A stretch of 64,000 nt of DNA from Psychrobacillus sp. NEAU-3TGS. Lineage in GTDB: Bacteria; Bacillota; Bacilli; Bacillales_A; Planococcaceae. Position numbers and translations under genes: made by a program. The notes beneath the pieces were generated by a model, which saw only the letters and a program-made list of their open reading frames with translations, was not told where the DNA came from and did no database searches. Every line of letters begins with the position of its first letter. Positions within the stretch are counted from its first letter, which is position 1. Positions 1 through 6,906 of the stretch are shown one piece after another. The stretch lies in contig NZ_JAPNOZ010000010.1 in assembly GCF_029955155.1 (NCBI RefSeq), positions 277,561 through 341,560 of the forward strand, given 5' to 3'.

Positions 1-1
1 T

Positions 2-385
2 AGGAACTTACATTCATCTACAAGCGACGAATATACAACCTATACCGCGGAAAAATGTTTATATCGTAAAGAAACCAACTTAATCGATGCTGCCAAGAAA
101 ATGTTTCTTATAAAAAAAACGCCCTATCTCGCATCCTCTTTTTCGGCCATCAAATCTAATTATCTTCCCATCCTGCCATTTATCAGAGTTCCAACTCTCA
201 TCATCGGAGGGCAATACGATGAGATCAATCCTTTGTTTAGTGTCTTCCAAACGAAATGGTTTATGCCCCGAGCGGAATTAGTCATTCTTGGCAATTGTGG
301 ACATTTGCCAATTTTAGAAAAGAAGAATGAATATAATCATTTACTCAATCGTTTTTTTCATAAATATCAAGTAAGCGCACTTTGA
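2..385 (+). CDS. alpha/beta hydrolase, C-terminal part (cut by window edge)
   Basis: The reading frame is open from the first bases of the window to TGA at 383-385, so the 5' end lies outside. The C-terminal part has the pattern of an alpha/beta-hydrolase fold: a strand VPTLIIGGQYDEINP, carrying the likely acid residue Asp, and then GNCGHLP with the likely catalytic His. This resembles the last third of lipase/esterase or haloperoxidase-like hydrolases. The nucleophile elbow is not in view, so the substrate cannot be judged. The gene ends at a terminator shared with the convergent bmr-like gene. Confidence 0.7.
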   Translation, partial: RNLHSSTSDEYTTYTAEKCLYRKETNLIDAAKKMFLIKKTPYLASSFSAIKSNYLPILPFIRVPTLIIGGQYDEINPLFSVFQTKWFMPRAELVILGNCGHLPILEKKNEYNHLLNRFFHKYQVSAL

Positions 386-447
386 TTATTAGGTGTTGAG
401 CCATTTAGGTTAGAATCGCAAGTTACTTTTCCTCCTAAACCTAACAT

Positions 448-485
448 AAAAAGCTATCCCCTATTTTTTTAGAGGATAGCTTTTA
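448..485. terminator. bidirectional rho-independent terminator
   Basis: The arms AAAAGCTATCCCC and GAGGATAGCTTTT pair with one mismatch around an A/T loop. There are T runs on both sides. It lies between two convergent genes. Confidence 0.8.
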
Positions 486-487
486 TT

Positions 488-1663
488 TTAGTTAGCTTGT
501 CGCTCTTTCCAAAAGAGCGAAATAACAAAGCTAAGTGCAAGCACATACATCGATAATACATATGGATAATCAATATTCACGTCAAATAGAATACCGGCAA
601 TTCCGGGACCTATAATATTTCCTATACTCGTAAATGTAGAATTTAATCCCCCTACAAAGCCTTGCGCATCGCCAGCTATTTTAGACAAATACGTTGTCAA
701 TGCAGGACGTATCAAATCAAACATAAGGAAAATAACAAAAGTCACCACTAATATAGACCAGTATGTCGATACTTTAATCATCGCAAATATGAATATTGCC
801 GATACACCCATACAAACCTGGATTAGTCTAATCTCTCCAATTTTCTCTACAATCCGGTCAAACGATAACACTTGAGCAATGACACCAAGAATTCCACTCA
901 CCGTAATGATTAAAGCAATATCTTTTGGCGTAAAGGCAAATTTATGATCGACGAACAGAGAATAGACAGTTTCAAAAGCAGCAAGTCCAAAGCTAGATAC
1001 AAGAATGATAAGCATCGGAATAAGATAAATCGGCTCCAGCAATTTGCGGAATCCTGATTTTGCTACTTTTTCTGTTTTCTTCTCTTCTATTTCTGGTCGT
1101 TTAGGTTCTTTCAATATTACTAACGAAAAAATAGATCCTAAAAACCCTAAAGCTGCTGCAAAAAAGAAAGGAAGTCTCGTACCATGTTCAGCTAAAAACC
1201 CACCAATCCCAGGTCCAATGATAAAACCTGTGCTAATGGCCGCAGCAACATATCCCATTGCTTTAGGACGTTCTTTTAAGGAAGTAATATCCGCAACAAA
1301 AGCGGTCACTGCCGGCATCATGAAAGCCGCACTAACACCGCCTAACATTCTAGATACATACAATACCCACACGTCTTTACCGAATCCGAAAAGCATCTCG
1401 GACAATGCGAAAAGAAGCATCCCGATCACAATCATTTTCTTGCGACCAAATGTATCGACCCATTTTCCTGCTATAGGAGATACTAATAGTTGTGTGAACG
1501 CAAACGCTGCCACTAAGTAACCCATTGTAGACCCTTCTAAATGCATCTCCCTCATCAGTGTAGGCATTACAGGAATCACTAATCCAATCCCTAAAAACAC
1601 AATAAATAAATTTATAAGCACTAAATATATCGTCTTATTTAAACTACTTTTTTGCATAACCAT
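488..1663 (-). CDS. bmr: Bmr/Blt-type multidrug efflux MFS transporter
   Basis: A 12-helix major facilitator superfamily drug:H+ antiporter of 391 residues, about the length of B. subtilis Bmr and Blt (around 390). It aligns closely with Bmr as remembered: the N-terminal LFIVFLGIGLVIPV, the motif-A loop GKWVDTFGRKK between helices 2 and 3, and the antiporter motif-C region ISTGFIIGPGIGGFLAE in helix 5. The expected role is export of lipophilic cations and dyes. ATG at 1663 sits 7 nt after AGGAG; an in-frame TTG at 1669 is too close to it. It lies just downstream of a BmrR-like gene on the same strand and is preceded by a MerR-type promoter with a 19-bp spacer. Bmr and Blt cannot be told apart here. 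Confidence 0.88.
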   Translation of the reverse strand: MVMQKSSLNKTIYLVLINLFIVFLGIGLVIPVMPTLMREMHLEGSTMGYLVAAFAFTQLLVSPIAGKWVDTFGRKKMIVIGMLLFALSEMLFGFGKDVWVLYVSRMLGGVSAAFMMPAVTAFVADITSLKERPKAMGYVAAAISTGFIIGPGIGGFLAEHGTRLPFFFAAALGFLGSIFSLVILKEPKRPEIEEKKTEKVAKSGFRKLLEPIYLIPMLIILVSSFGLAAFETVYSLFVDHKFAFTPKDIALIITVSGILGVIAQVLSFDRIVEKIGEIRLIQVCMGVSAIFIFAMIKVSTYWSILVVTFVIFLMFDLIRPALTTYLSKIAGDAQGFVGGLNSTFTSIGNIIGPGIAGILFDVNIDYPYVLSMYVLALSFVISLFWKERQAN

Positions 1664-1705
1664 TTTCAAGCTCCTAACAATCTAATAAAATACTTTCTAC
1701 CTACA

Positions 1706-1736
1706 AAAATAAACCCTATAGTAACTATAGGGTCAA
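1706..1736 (-). promoter_or_regulatory. MerR-family promoter/operator for the efflux gene
   Basis: On the minus strand TTGACC (1736-1731) and TATTTT (1711-1706) are separated by 19 bp, the over-long spacer typical of MerR-family-activated promoters. The spacer holds a perfect 9-bp dyad, ACCCTATAG-TTA-CTATAGGGT (1713-1733), much like the known BmrR site on the bmr promoter. The -35 box overlaps the TGA stop of the regulator gene. Confidence 0.85.
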
Positions 1737-2572
1737 GTAGCTTGAATTCTTATTTTTAATTCAACTAAAAATTCATCTTCATTTGAAGCAGTGAAATTGA
1801 TTGGCATCCATACGTCATATACAATTGGGTCTATTTCCATCTGATGCCACTCAATATAGTCCATTAATTTTTGATAACAAATTTCGTATACGTCAGCAGT
1901 AAACGCAAAAGTAATACTCAGATATTGTCCGGCGGGTATTGTGCTTATTTCTACATCTTCAGAGTTAATATGGATTTTCTTGTCTGTCACAGCATATGTA
2001 AATAAGTAGTCGTAATGGATATCTTCCAACGATTCATAATTATCCAAAGCAAACGCCCCACCATATAGCGTATCGAATACACTTCCCATATCTTCTAGCA
2101 CCTTGCTAATAAGTCCATATTCTCTGTTTGGGATATCATTTATGGTTATATCAGATGTTTTTATCTTTACTATTTTTTGTGTTGGAATTTCCTTTATACA
2201 GACATGCATTTTATCGGACTCCACTACAAATGATTGTATTTGTTCCTTCTTTCGTTTTAACACTTCTTTTGTTTCGATCAGTCTTCGAAATTCCTCTTCG
2301 ATTTTATTTTCTTGATCTGCCAAATAGTCCACTAGTTCTTCAGGACTCAATGTTAGTACAGATTTAACTTCTTCTAAGGATAGACCAAGATATTTTAGCG
2401 ATTTAATAATGTCTAAATAATATAATTGGGTATTTTGGTAATACCTATACTGATTTTTCGAGTCAATTTTTATTGGTTTAAATAAATCAATACGATCATA
2501 AAAACGTAAAGTTTGAATAGATATATTACTGAGTTTTGCCACTTCTCCTATTGTTAAGTAATGTATTTTCAA
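1733..2572 (-). CDS. bmrR: BmrR/BltR-like MerR-family multidrug-sensing activator
   Basis: The N-terminal MerR helix-turn-helix (LTIGEVAKLSNISIQTLRFYDRID region) is followed by a dimerisation coiled coil (about residues 75-120) and a GyrI-like effector-binding domain ending ELKIRIQ. From the TTG at 2572 the protein has 279 residues, the length of BmrR. That TTG has AGGAG about 8 nt upstream and begins directly before the HTH. An upstream ATG in frame at 2674 would add 34 residues with no counterpart in the family and cross the neighbouring toxin promoter region. It should bind cationic drugs and distort the 19-bp-spaced promoter before the pump gene. The gene order, regulator first, differs from B. 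subtilis bmrU-bmr-bmrR as remembered. Confidence 0.85.
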   Translation of the reverse strand: MKIHYLTIGEVAKLSNISIQTLRFYDRIDLFKPIKIDSKNQYRYYQNTQLYYLDIIKSLKYLGLSLEEVKSVLTLSPEELVDYLADQENKIEEEFRRLIETKEVLKRKKEQIQSFVVESDKMHVCIKEIPTQKIVKIKTSDITINDIPNREYGLISKVLEDMGSVFDTLYGGAFALDNYESLEDIHYDYLFTYAVTDKKIHINSEDVEISTIPAGQYLSITFAFTADVYEICYQKLMDYIEWHQMEIDPIVYDVWMPINFTASNEDEFLVELKIRIQAT

Positions 2573-2638
2573 GGGATCACTCCTGTTTCTTGCGCTTATA
2601 TATATTTTTAAAATTCCAACAACTAAACTAAAGGTACA

Positions 2639-2647
2639 TGTTATAAT
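2639..2647 (+). promoter_or_regulatory. extended -10 promoter of the small toxin gene
   Basis: TG-T-TATAAT is a perfect extended -10 element about 100 bp upstream of the toxin start. No good -35 box is visible. The mRNA would have a long leader, as is usual for type I toxins. Confidence 0.5.
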
Positions 2648-2748
2648 AGAAGAGTAATAGAATATGGTGTTCATGGGCGGTCAGCATCTCTTTTATTCCT
2701 ATCTACTATTTTTGTTACTTACAAGAATAGGGAGAGGAGGTGTTGCCA

Positions 2749-2835
2749 ATGTCAACTTTCGAAGCCTTGATGTTCGCTGTTGCGTTCGCTGGTTTGATTG
2801 TTTCCATTCTTACTTTTTCGAAAGAAAAAAAGTAA
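2749..2835 (+). CDS. putative holin-like type I toxin (28 aa)
   Basis: The peptide begins MSTFEALMFAVAFAGLIVS, is a single hydrophobic helix and ends FSKEKK. It matches the putative holin-like toxin family (TxpA/BsrG-like) in the MSTFEAL start, the length and the lysine tail. AGGAGG lies 8 nt before ATG at 2749; an in-frame GTG at 2740 overlaps the ribosome site. Such peptides insert in the membrane and are silenced by an antisense RNA against the mRNA 3' end. Here a strong opposite promoter (2976-3003) points into that 3' region. It lies between bmrR and an unrelated membrane-protein gene. Confidence 0.8.
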   Translation: MSTFEALMFAVAFAGLIVSILTFSKEKK

Positions 2836-2969
2836 ACCGCCCCTGAGCCGCAAGCAATAGGGTGATTTACTCTTCATATTTGCTGATCGCCTTTGAAGCG
2901 ATGCTATTTTATTACATGACTGTTTGGTGTTGACCGCACCGAGCAGTCTTTTTAATATATCCTTGGTAT
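2825..2969 (-). ncRNA. candidate antisense antitoxin RNA (RatA-like)
   Basis: A minus-strand promoter, TTGAAA-16-TATAAT, would start an RNA near 2969. It would run about 145 nt antisense to the toxin mRNA 3' end and end at a hairpin (2868-2834) followed by ACTTTTTTT. The arrangement follows the txpA/RatA type I toxin-antitoxin layout. No expression data are available, so the ends are estimates. Confidence 0.6.
2918..2953 (+). terminator. terminator of the toxin mRNA
   Basis: GACTGTTTGGTG pairs with CGCACCGAGCAGTC (some G-U pairs) and is followed by TTTTTT. The hairpin lies within the region overlapped by the antisense RNA. Confidence 0.7.
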
Positions 2970-2975
2970 GTTTTT

Positions 2976-3003
2976 ATTATACCATCTAAGCAGTGATTTT
3001 CAA
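2976..3003 (-). promoter_or_regulatory. strong promoter for the antisense RNA
   Basis: On the minus strand TTGAAA (3003-2998), a 16-bp spacer and a perfect TATAAT (2981-2976). There is no coding sequence downstream on this strand before the toxin gene, so it most likely serves the antisense RNA. Confidence 0.65.
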
Positions 3004-3152
3004 CCAAGTTGTCGAAATGTTGTTATTATAAGAGGCCTTTTAGAAGATTAAGAAATGAAAACATCTCGTTCGTTCTTTCTTTTACCCAAATTATTTAGAA
3101 TTGTATTGGTTTTTGGCACCCAAAAACTAGCCTTGCATTCATGCTCACACCA

Positions 3153-3196
3153 AAAAATGTCGACAATCCCAATGAATTAGGATTTGTCGACATTCT
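3153..3196 (-). terminator. terminator of the 554-aa membrane protein gene
   Basis: AATGTCGACAAATCC and GGGATTGTCGACATT form a long stem followed by TTTTTT on the minus strand. It starts just after the stop codon. Confidence 0.8.
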
Positions 3197-3199
3197 AAT

Positions 3200-4864
3200 T
3201 TACTCCTTCTCAAGTCCTCTAATCGTTACCTCTTTTACGGGTAAGAATAGCTCTCCAGTGTCTAGATATGTTACTTCTACGATATCTCCTTCTTCCATAT
3301 AAACCGCAAATGGAACTATTTCGGAGGATACTATATAATTTTCTTTAGTTGTAAGTAAGAACGAAACTTGTGTGAAGTCTCCAACACGTTCCTTGAACAC
3401 GCGCGCAACTGTACCATTTACCGACTTTTCTTCCGCTTTTGAGCTGCCGTCCACTGAACTTCCTCCGCGTTGAATAGCCGTTTTATATAGCTTCAACGCT
3501 TCGTTCGGTGTGTTTCCGTATACAGAGATTTCCGGATTTGCCGCTGAGACGATGAAGTAATTTTGTAAAAATCCATTCGAATCAAGTACAGGCGTTAACC
3601 AGCTAGCCTCTCCATAAAAATTGTACAGTACTGGCATTTCACCTTGCCATTTCTTCTCGATAAATTTCTTTTCAATAATTTGCAATGCTCCTTGGGAATC
3701 CATATACGAATCTTCTAGATTGCCAGTATAATAAGTGGCTTTACCAGTTCGTCCATCTGTTAATGAATAACCGAGCATCGAATCGACGCCTTCTTTTGGA
3801 CTTGTAAAGTCAGTGAAATAATACATTTGACCATCTTCACCGAAAATCGGACTAACATTGGCTTCTGTTCCTTCATCAGAAGGTAGCTTCACATCTTTCT
3901 TACCAAATAAGCTATTCATAAAACCGTGTATATATTTCCCATAATAGCTATTTTGCAAACTAACCGTTTCCGGTGATACCGCTCCATCTATAAATGCCGG
4001 GACATCTGCTAGCGCATAAGCCTCTGTTTGACCTGTAGCAGGGTCTACTGCAACGATTCCCTCTACGTCAAAACCGTTCCGAGCAGAGATGAATTTCCCA
4101 TAAGAACGAATATAAAATGGTTTTCCCTCTTCATCTATTTCTAATTGCACATCTCCATAAAATATTTTATTTGGATGCTTCATACGCATATGTCTTTCCA
4201 AGTTTTTATGGAAATAGGAAGATGGCGTGTAAGCCATATCCGCTTCGATAAATTCAGGATTATCTGATGAATCGGTCGCACTCATCGTGAAATAACCCGG
4301 GGTCACATCACCATTCCACCATTTGAAAAATCCTGAAAACTCTACTGGTGCAATATAAACGTATTCTTCATTCACTTTTTGAATTTGTAAATTGCCTAAT
4401 TCATAATAGCTAGTATTGGGAACTTGCCCAAATGCTTTTTTCATCTTATTTCGTGCAAATTGAGGCGGCACACTAGCAGGTGTTTTCGTTTCATCAAACG
4501 CTTCAATTTCTACTTGCTCATCCATTTTAGCTACTTCAAATTTTTCATCCGCATTCCAAAGAAACGCAGACAGCATATAGATAGCTAGCACTAAACTTCC
4601 CAAGAAAAGTATGCCTTTTGCTTTTTGCTCCGTTCCTTTTGACAAAATAGTTCCAGCTAAAGTGGCGAGCACAAGCAACGGCCATAAAGCTATCCAATTA
4701 CGGTCTATATTTGTTAAATAATATATAATCGCTAATACGATAAATGTTAAAACTGCTAAACCGATTAAAGAAGACATCATGTCTTTTCTCTTAGCTGTCA
4801 GTGGTACGACTAATAATGCAGTAATAATTGCTGCAACTGCTGAAATAATAAAAACAAACGTCAT
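3200..4864 (-). CDS. membrane-anchored protein of unknown function (554 aa)
   Basis: I do not recognise the family. About four hydrophobic helices fill the first 105 residues (starting MTFVFIISAVAAIITALLVV, later GILFLGSLVLAIYMLSAFLW). They are followed by about 440 soluble residues, probably outside the membrane. The soluble part includes WWNGDVTPGYF, repeated strand-rich segments and a C-terminal beta-rich piece (residues about 480-550, VARVFKERVGDFTQVSF) that resembles a small OB-like or barrel domain. No catalytic motif stands out. It is monocistronic with its own terminator and lies beside the toxin locus with no obvious functional link. Confidence 0.6.
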   Translation of the reverse strand: MTFVFIISAVAAIITALLVVPLTAKRKDMMSSLIGLAVLTFIVLAIIYYLTNIDRNWIALWPLLVLATLAGTILSKGTEQKAKGILFLGSLVLAIYMLSAFLWNADEKFEVAKMDEQVEIEAFDETKTPASVPPQFARNKMKKAFGQVPNTSYYELGNLQIQKVNEEYVYIAPVEFSGFFKWWNGDVTPGYFTMSATDSSDNPEFIEADMAYTPSSYFHKNLERHMRMKHPNKIFYGDVQLEIDEEGKPFYIRSYGKFISARNGFDVEGIVAVDPATGQTEAYALADVPAFIDGAVSPETVSLQNSYYGKYIHGFMNSLFGKKDVKLPSDEGTEANVSPIFGEDGQMYYFTDFTSPKEGVDSMLGYSLTDGRTGKATYYTGNLEDSYMDSQGALQIIEKKFIEKKWQGEMPVLYNFYGEASWLTPVLDSNGFLQNYFIVSAANPEISVYGNTPNEALKLYKTAIQRGGSSVDGSSKAEEKSVNGTVARVFKERVGDFTQVSFLLTTKENYIVSSEIVPFAVYMEEGDIVEVTYLDTGELFLPVKEVTIRGLEKE

Positions 4865-5047
4865 ACAATCATCTCTCTTTCTTTTTTTCTACTTAGCTAT
4901 TATACGGATGGAAGGATGAACGGTTTCAGGAAAAATATAACACTGAATAAATGGATTTTTCAGAATTGGATAGATTTCAGTTACTCTAAATGATACACTA
5001 TTAACATATATATCCACATTTTCATAATAAATAGAGGTGCAGCTAGT

Positions 5048-5290
5048 TTGTTTAGTCAAATACGTAACCACCCTGTCTTGAAAATAATAGTCCTTATTTT
5101 ATTATTCATCCCTATCTCCATTTCACCACTTACTCCTAGCCTAGTATTACTTTTGATAGCTAATCATTCCATAGTTAATGCATATGAACGCAAGAATCAA
5201 GATCCCTTAAACTTTTCTATCTGCCTTTCTCTAGGTCTTTTCATCATTTACATGACTTTCCTTACGTTGATTAAAGATTATTTAATATAA
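5048..5290 (+). CDS. small two-helix membrane protein
   Basis: An 80-residue protein starting at TTG, 7 nt after GAGGTG, with hydrophobic segments LKIIVLILLFIPISIS and ISICLSLGLFIIYMTF-like stretches. No known family is recognised. It is the first of three genes (5048-5935) with good ribosome sites, spacings of 13 bp and then a 4-bp overlap, and a shared terminator, so they probably form one operon. Confidence 0.5.
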   Translation: MFSQIRNHPVLKIIVLILLFIPISISPLTPSLVLLLIANHSIVNAYERKNQDPLNFSICLSLGLFIIYMTFLTLIKDYLI

Positions 5291-5303
5291 GAGGTGAAAT
5301 GAA

Positions 5304-5774
5304 GTGGCATTCCATGCTAAACCACAAAAAGGATATTTAGGTACATTATTGTTCATACCCGTTATTCAAATAGCAAATAGCTTTGCAACTCACTCTTATG
5401 GTGGCTTATTCTACTTTTCTATTTTACTTGGTCTCTTCATTATTATTACATTTTCTATTAATTATACATTTAACTTTCTTGATGAGTATTTGATGTATGA
5501 AGTTTCCTTTAAGTCTATTTGCATTTATAAAAGAGTACTCTATCCTTCTCACTTGAAGAAAATTGCGTTCAAACGTTATAGTTGGGCTACGCCAGGGGCT
5601 CTCATTCATACAAAAAAGGGGCTAAATCTACGTCTTGTTCTTTTTTCATCTAATAAAATTTTTTATGAATTACTTACATTCGCTAACAAACATGACATTC
5701 CAATCTCTAAAACGAAAGACTATCTATTATTAGAAAGAAGAAGTAAATATACTTCGAAGGAGAAAATTTTATGA
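5304..5774 (+). CDS. membrane protein with two N-terminal helices and a soluble tail
   Basis: 156 residues from GTG (AGAGGTGA upstream). Two hydrophobic helices lie between residues 10 and 60 (YLGTLLFIPVIQIANSF; GLFYFSILLGLFIIITFSI). A tail of about 95 residues follows with alternating strands (YEVSFKSICIYKRVLYP, LNLRLVLFSSNKIFYELL) that looks like a small PH-type beta domain. This is only a resemblance. It overlaps the next gene by the 4 bases ATGA. Confidence 0.55.
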   Translation: MAFHAKPQKGYLGTLLFIPVIQIANSFATHSYGGLFYFSILLGLFIIITFSINYTFNFLDEYLMYEVSFKSICIYKRVLYPSHLKKIAFKRYSWATPGALIHTKKGLNLRLVLFSSNKIFYELLTFANKHDIPISKTKDYLLLERRSKYTSKEKIL

Positions 5775-5935
5775 AAACAATAACCGGATTATATATCATC
5801 ATTATCTTAATGCAGTTTATTACGTTAACTAATATTACCTTATTCAACGGAGAATGGAATGGTATAGCAATGGCATTAAGTACCGCTTTATTTATTGCTG
5901 GTACTGCATTTTTCTTGATGAATAGAAAAAAATAA
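5771..5935 (+). CDS. very small membrane protein (54 aa)
   Basis: The frame opens with ATG at 5771 after AAGGAG and reads MKTITGLYIIIILMQFITL, then a second hydrophobic helix (IAMALSTALFIAGTAFFLM), ending NRKK. The ATGA overlap with the preceding stop suggests translational coupling. The function is unknown. The gene is supported by the ribosome site, the overlap and the terminator that follows at once. Confidence 0.5.
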   Translation: MKTITGLYIIIILMQFITLTNITLFNGEWNGIAMALSTALFIAGTAFFLMNRKK

Positions 5936-5967
5936 GATAATCCGCTTTTTATCAGCAGATTATCTTT
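5934..5967. terminator. bidirectional terminator
   Basis: AAGATAATC pairs with GATTATCTT around a T-rich loop. It serves both the small membrane-protein operon (+) and the SMR exporter pair (-). Confidence 0.7.
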
Positions 5968-5984
5968 GAATTTTACTATTAATC

Positions 5985-6299
5985 TTAAGATACCAGTTTT
6001 AATCCGATTGCTGCTCCTAATACCATTGCGATAAAAACAAGTCTTTTCCAATCCTTTGGTTCTCCATATAAAATCATCCCTAAAATCGCACCACCAGATG
6101 CCCCTATTCCTGTCCAAATGGCATATGCCGTTCCCATAGGAAGAGTTTTCATCGCATATGCTAGAAATAAGAAGCTACCTCCAAATCCAAGTAACAGAAG
6201 AACAAAAGATTGCCAGTTTCGGTCCTTGTGCAATTTGGTAATCATCGCAACACCAAACATTTCTAAAATCCCAGCTACTATTAGCGAAATCCATGCCAT
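5985..6299 (-). CDS. gdnD: SMR guanidinium exporter subunit, YkkD/GdnD-like
   Basis: 104 residues with the four helices of the small multidrug resistance family. The substrate Glu lies in helix 1 (AGILEMFGVAMITKL) and the GTAYAIWTGIGASG loop and helix are typical of the SugE/Gdx/YkkD branch. The start overlaps the stop of the partner gene (TAATG). Together with that partner and the upstream guanidine-I riboswitch it matches the B. subtilis ykkCD (gdnCD) locus, whose product exports guanidinium. SMR pairs of unequal subunits usually act as heterodimers. Confidence 0.88.
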   Translation of the reverse strand: MAWISLIVAGILEMFGVAMITKLHKDRNWQSFVLLLLGFGGSFLFLAYAMKTLPMGTAYAIWTGIGASGGAILGMILYGEPKDWKRLVFIAMVLGAAIGLKLVS

Positions 6300-6640
6300 T
6301 ATGATTCATCTCCTTCCTGTACTTTGTCTTTTGTAACTAATTTCAACCCAACGACACCAGCCAATAAAATAAAAATTAACAGTATTTTACTTAGTTTAAA
6401 GGCTTCTCCAAAGAACAGAATTTCCGAAATAACGGTTCCCGCTGTTCCCATTCCGACAAAAATAGCATATACAGTACCAACAGGAAGCTTACGACCCGCA
6501 ACGATCATCAAATAAAAGCTCACAATTATAGAAATAACGGTCCCTGACCAACTCCAAAAATTATCCGCATGCTTCAAGCCAATCACCCAAAAAACTTCAA
6601 AAAAAGCAGCAATATACACTTTCAACCATTCTTTGTTCAC
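6299..6640 (-). CDS. gdnC: SMR guanidinium exporter subunit, YkkC/GdnC-like
   Basis: 113 residues, four helices, with the conserved Glu in helix 1 ([17 protein letters not shown]) and the [14 protein letters not shown] motif. It starts at GTG with GGAGGG about 6 nt before. It is the first gene after a guanidine-I riboswitch and terminator, so it should be made when guanidinium accumulates. The slightly longer C-terminal tail ([11 protein letters not shown]) is typical of the larger member of such pairs. Confidence 0.88.
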   Translation of the reverse strand: MNKEWLKVYIAAFFEVFWVIGLKHADNFWSWSGTVISIIVSFYLMIVAGRKLPVGTVYAIFVGMGTAGTVISEILFFGEAFKLSKILLIFILLAGVVGLKLVTKDKVQEGDES

Positions 6641-6669
6641 AAAAATCCCTCCAAATTTTTTAAAAGTCT

Positions 6670-6696
6670 AGGAGAACTGTAAAAACAGTTTCTCCT
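6670..6696 (-). promoter_or_regulatory. second leader hairpin, copy of the riboswitch terminator stem
   Basis: AGGAGAAACTGT and ACAGTTCTCCT form a stem almost identical to the upper part of the terminator at 6736-6772. It lies between that terminator and the ribosome site. The T tract that follows is weak. It could be a second terminator or a decayed duplication. Confidence 0.6.
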
Positions 6697-6735
6697 ATTT
6701 GTTCGCAAAAATGTCTTCAGGTTACAAAATAAAAA

Positions 6736-6772
6736 AGCCTGGGAGAACTGTAAAAACAGTTTCTCCCAGGCT
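6736..6772 (-). terminator. expression-platform terminator of the guanidine riboswitch
   Basis: On the minus strand AGCCTGGGAGAAACTG pairs with CAGTTCTCCCAGGCT and is followed by TTTTT. The 5' arm includes the 3' end of the ykkC aptamer (AAAAGCCTGGGAGA), as expected if ligand binding competes with the terminator. Confidence 0.88.
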
Positions 6773-6862
6773 TTTATCCTTCCGTGACACAGCATAAGCT
6801 GAGCGTTTTCTCTCGGTCACGGACCAACTTACTCGTTGCGGAACCCTAGAAAACTTTTTACG
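6755..6862 (-). promoter_or_regulatory. guanidine-I (ykkC) riboswitch
   Basis: The minus strand holds the hallmark segments of the ykkC class in order: CTAGGGTTCCGC (6849-6838), GACCGAGAGAAAACG, ACACGGA(A)GGATAAAAGCC, and then the terminator. It lies upstream of two SMR genes, the classical target. Guanidinium binding should prevent termination. Confidence 0.92.
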
Positions 6863-6878
6863 TATGCAATTAATTTAC

Positions 6879-6906
6879 ATTATACACATTCCGATGTCGG
6901 TTTCAA
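6879..6906 (-). promoter_or_regulatory. promoter of the guanidine riboswitch operon
   Basis: TTGAAA (6906-6901), a 16-bp spacer and TATAAT (6884-6879) with an upstream TG. The -35 box overlaps the 3' end of the MFS gene, so the riboswitch operon has its own promoter although the MFS gene lies upstream on the same strand. Confidence 0.7.

Noticed and set aside
1044..1520. 158-residue plus-strand open frame inside the bmr-like gene
   Set aside because: It lies wholly antisense to a well-supported transporter, has no ribosome site and reads as low-quality protein. It is a shadow frame.
4889..5071. 60-residue minus-strand frame upstream of the 554-aa protein gene
   Set aside because: No ribosome site or family. 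It overlaps the start of the better-supported gene at 5048.
5707..6117. 136-residue minus-strand frame overlapping the SMR gene
   Set aside because: It overlaps the SMR gene and the small plus-strand gene and has no domain. The SMR frame is clearly real.
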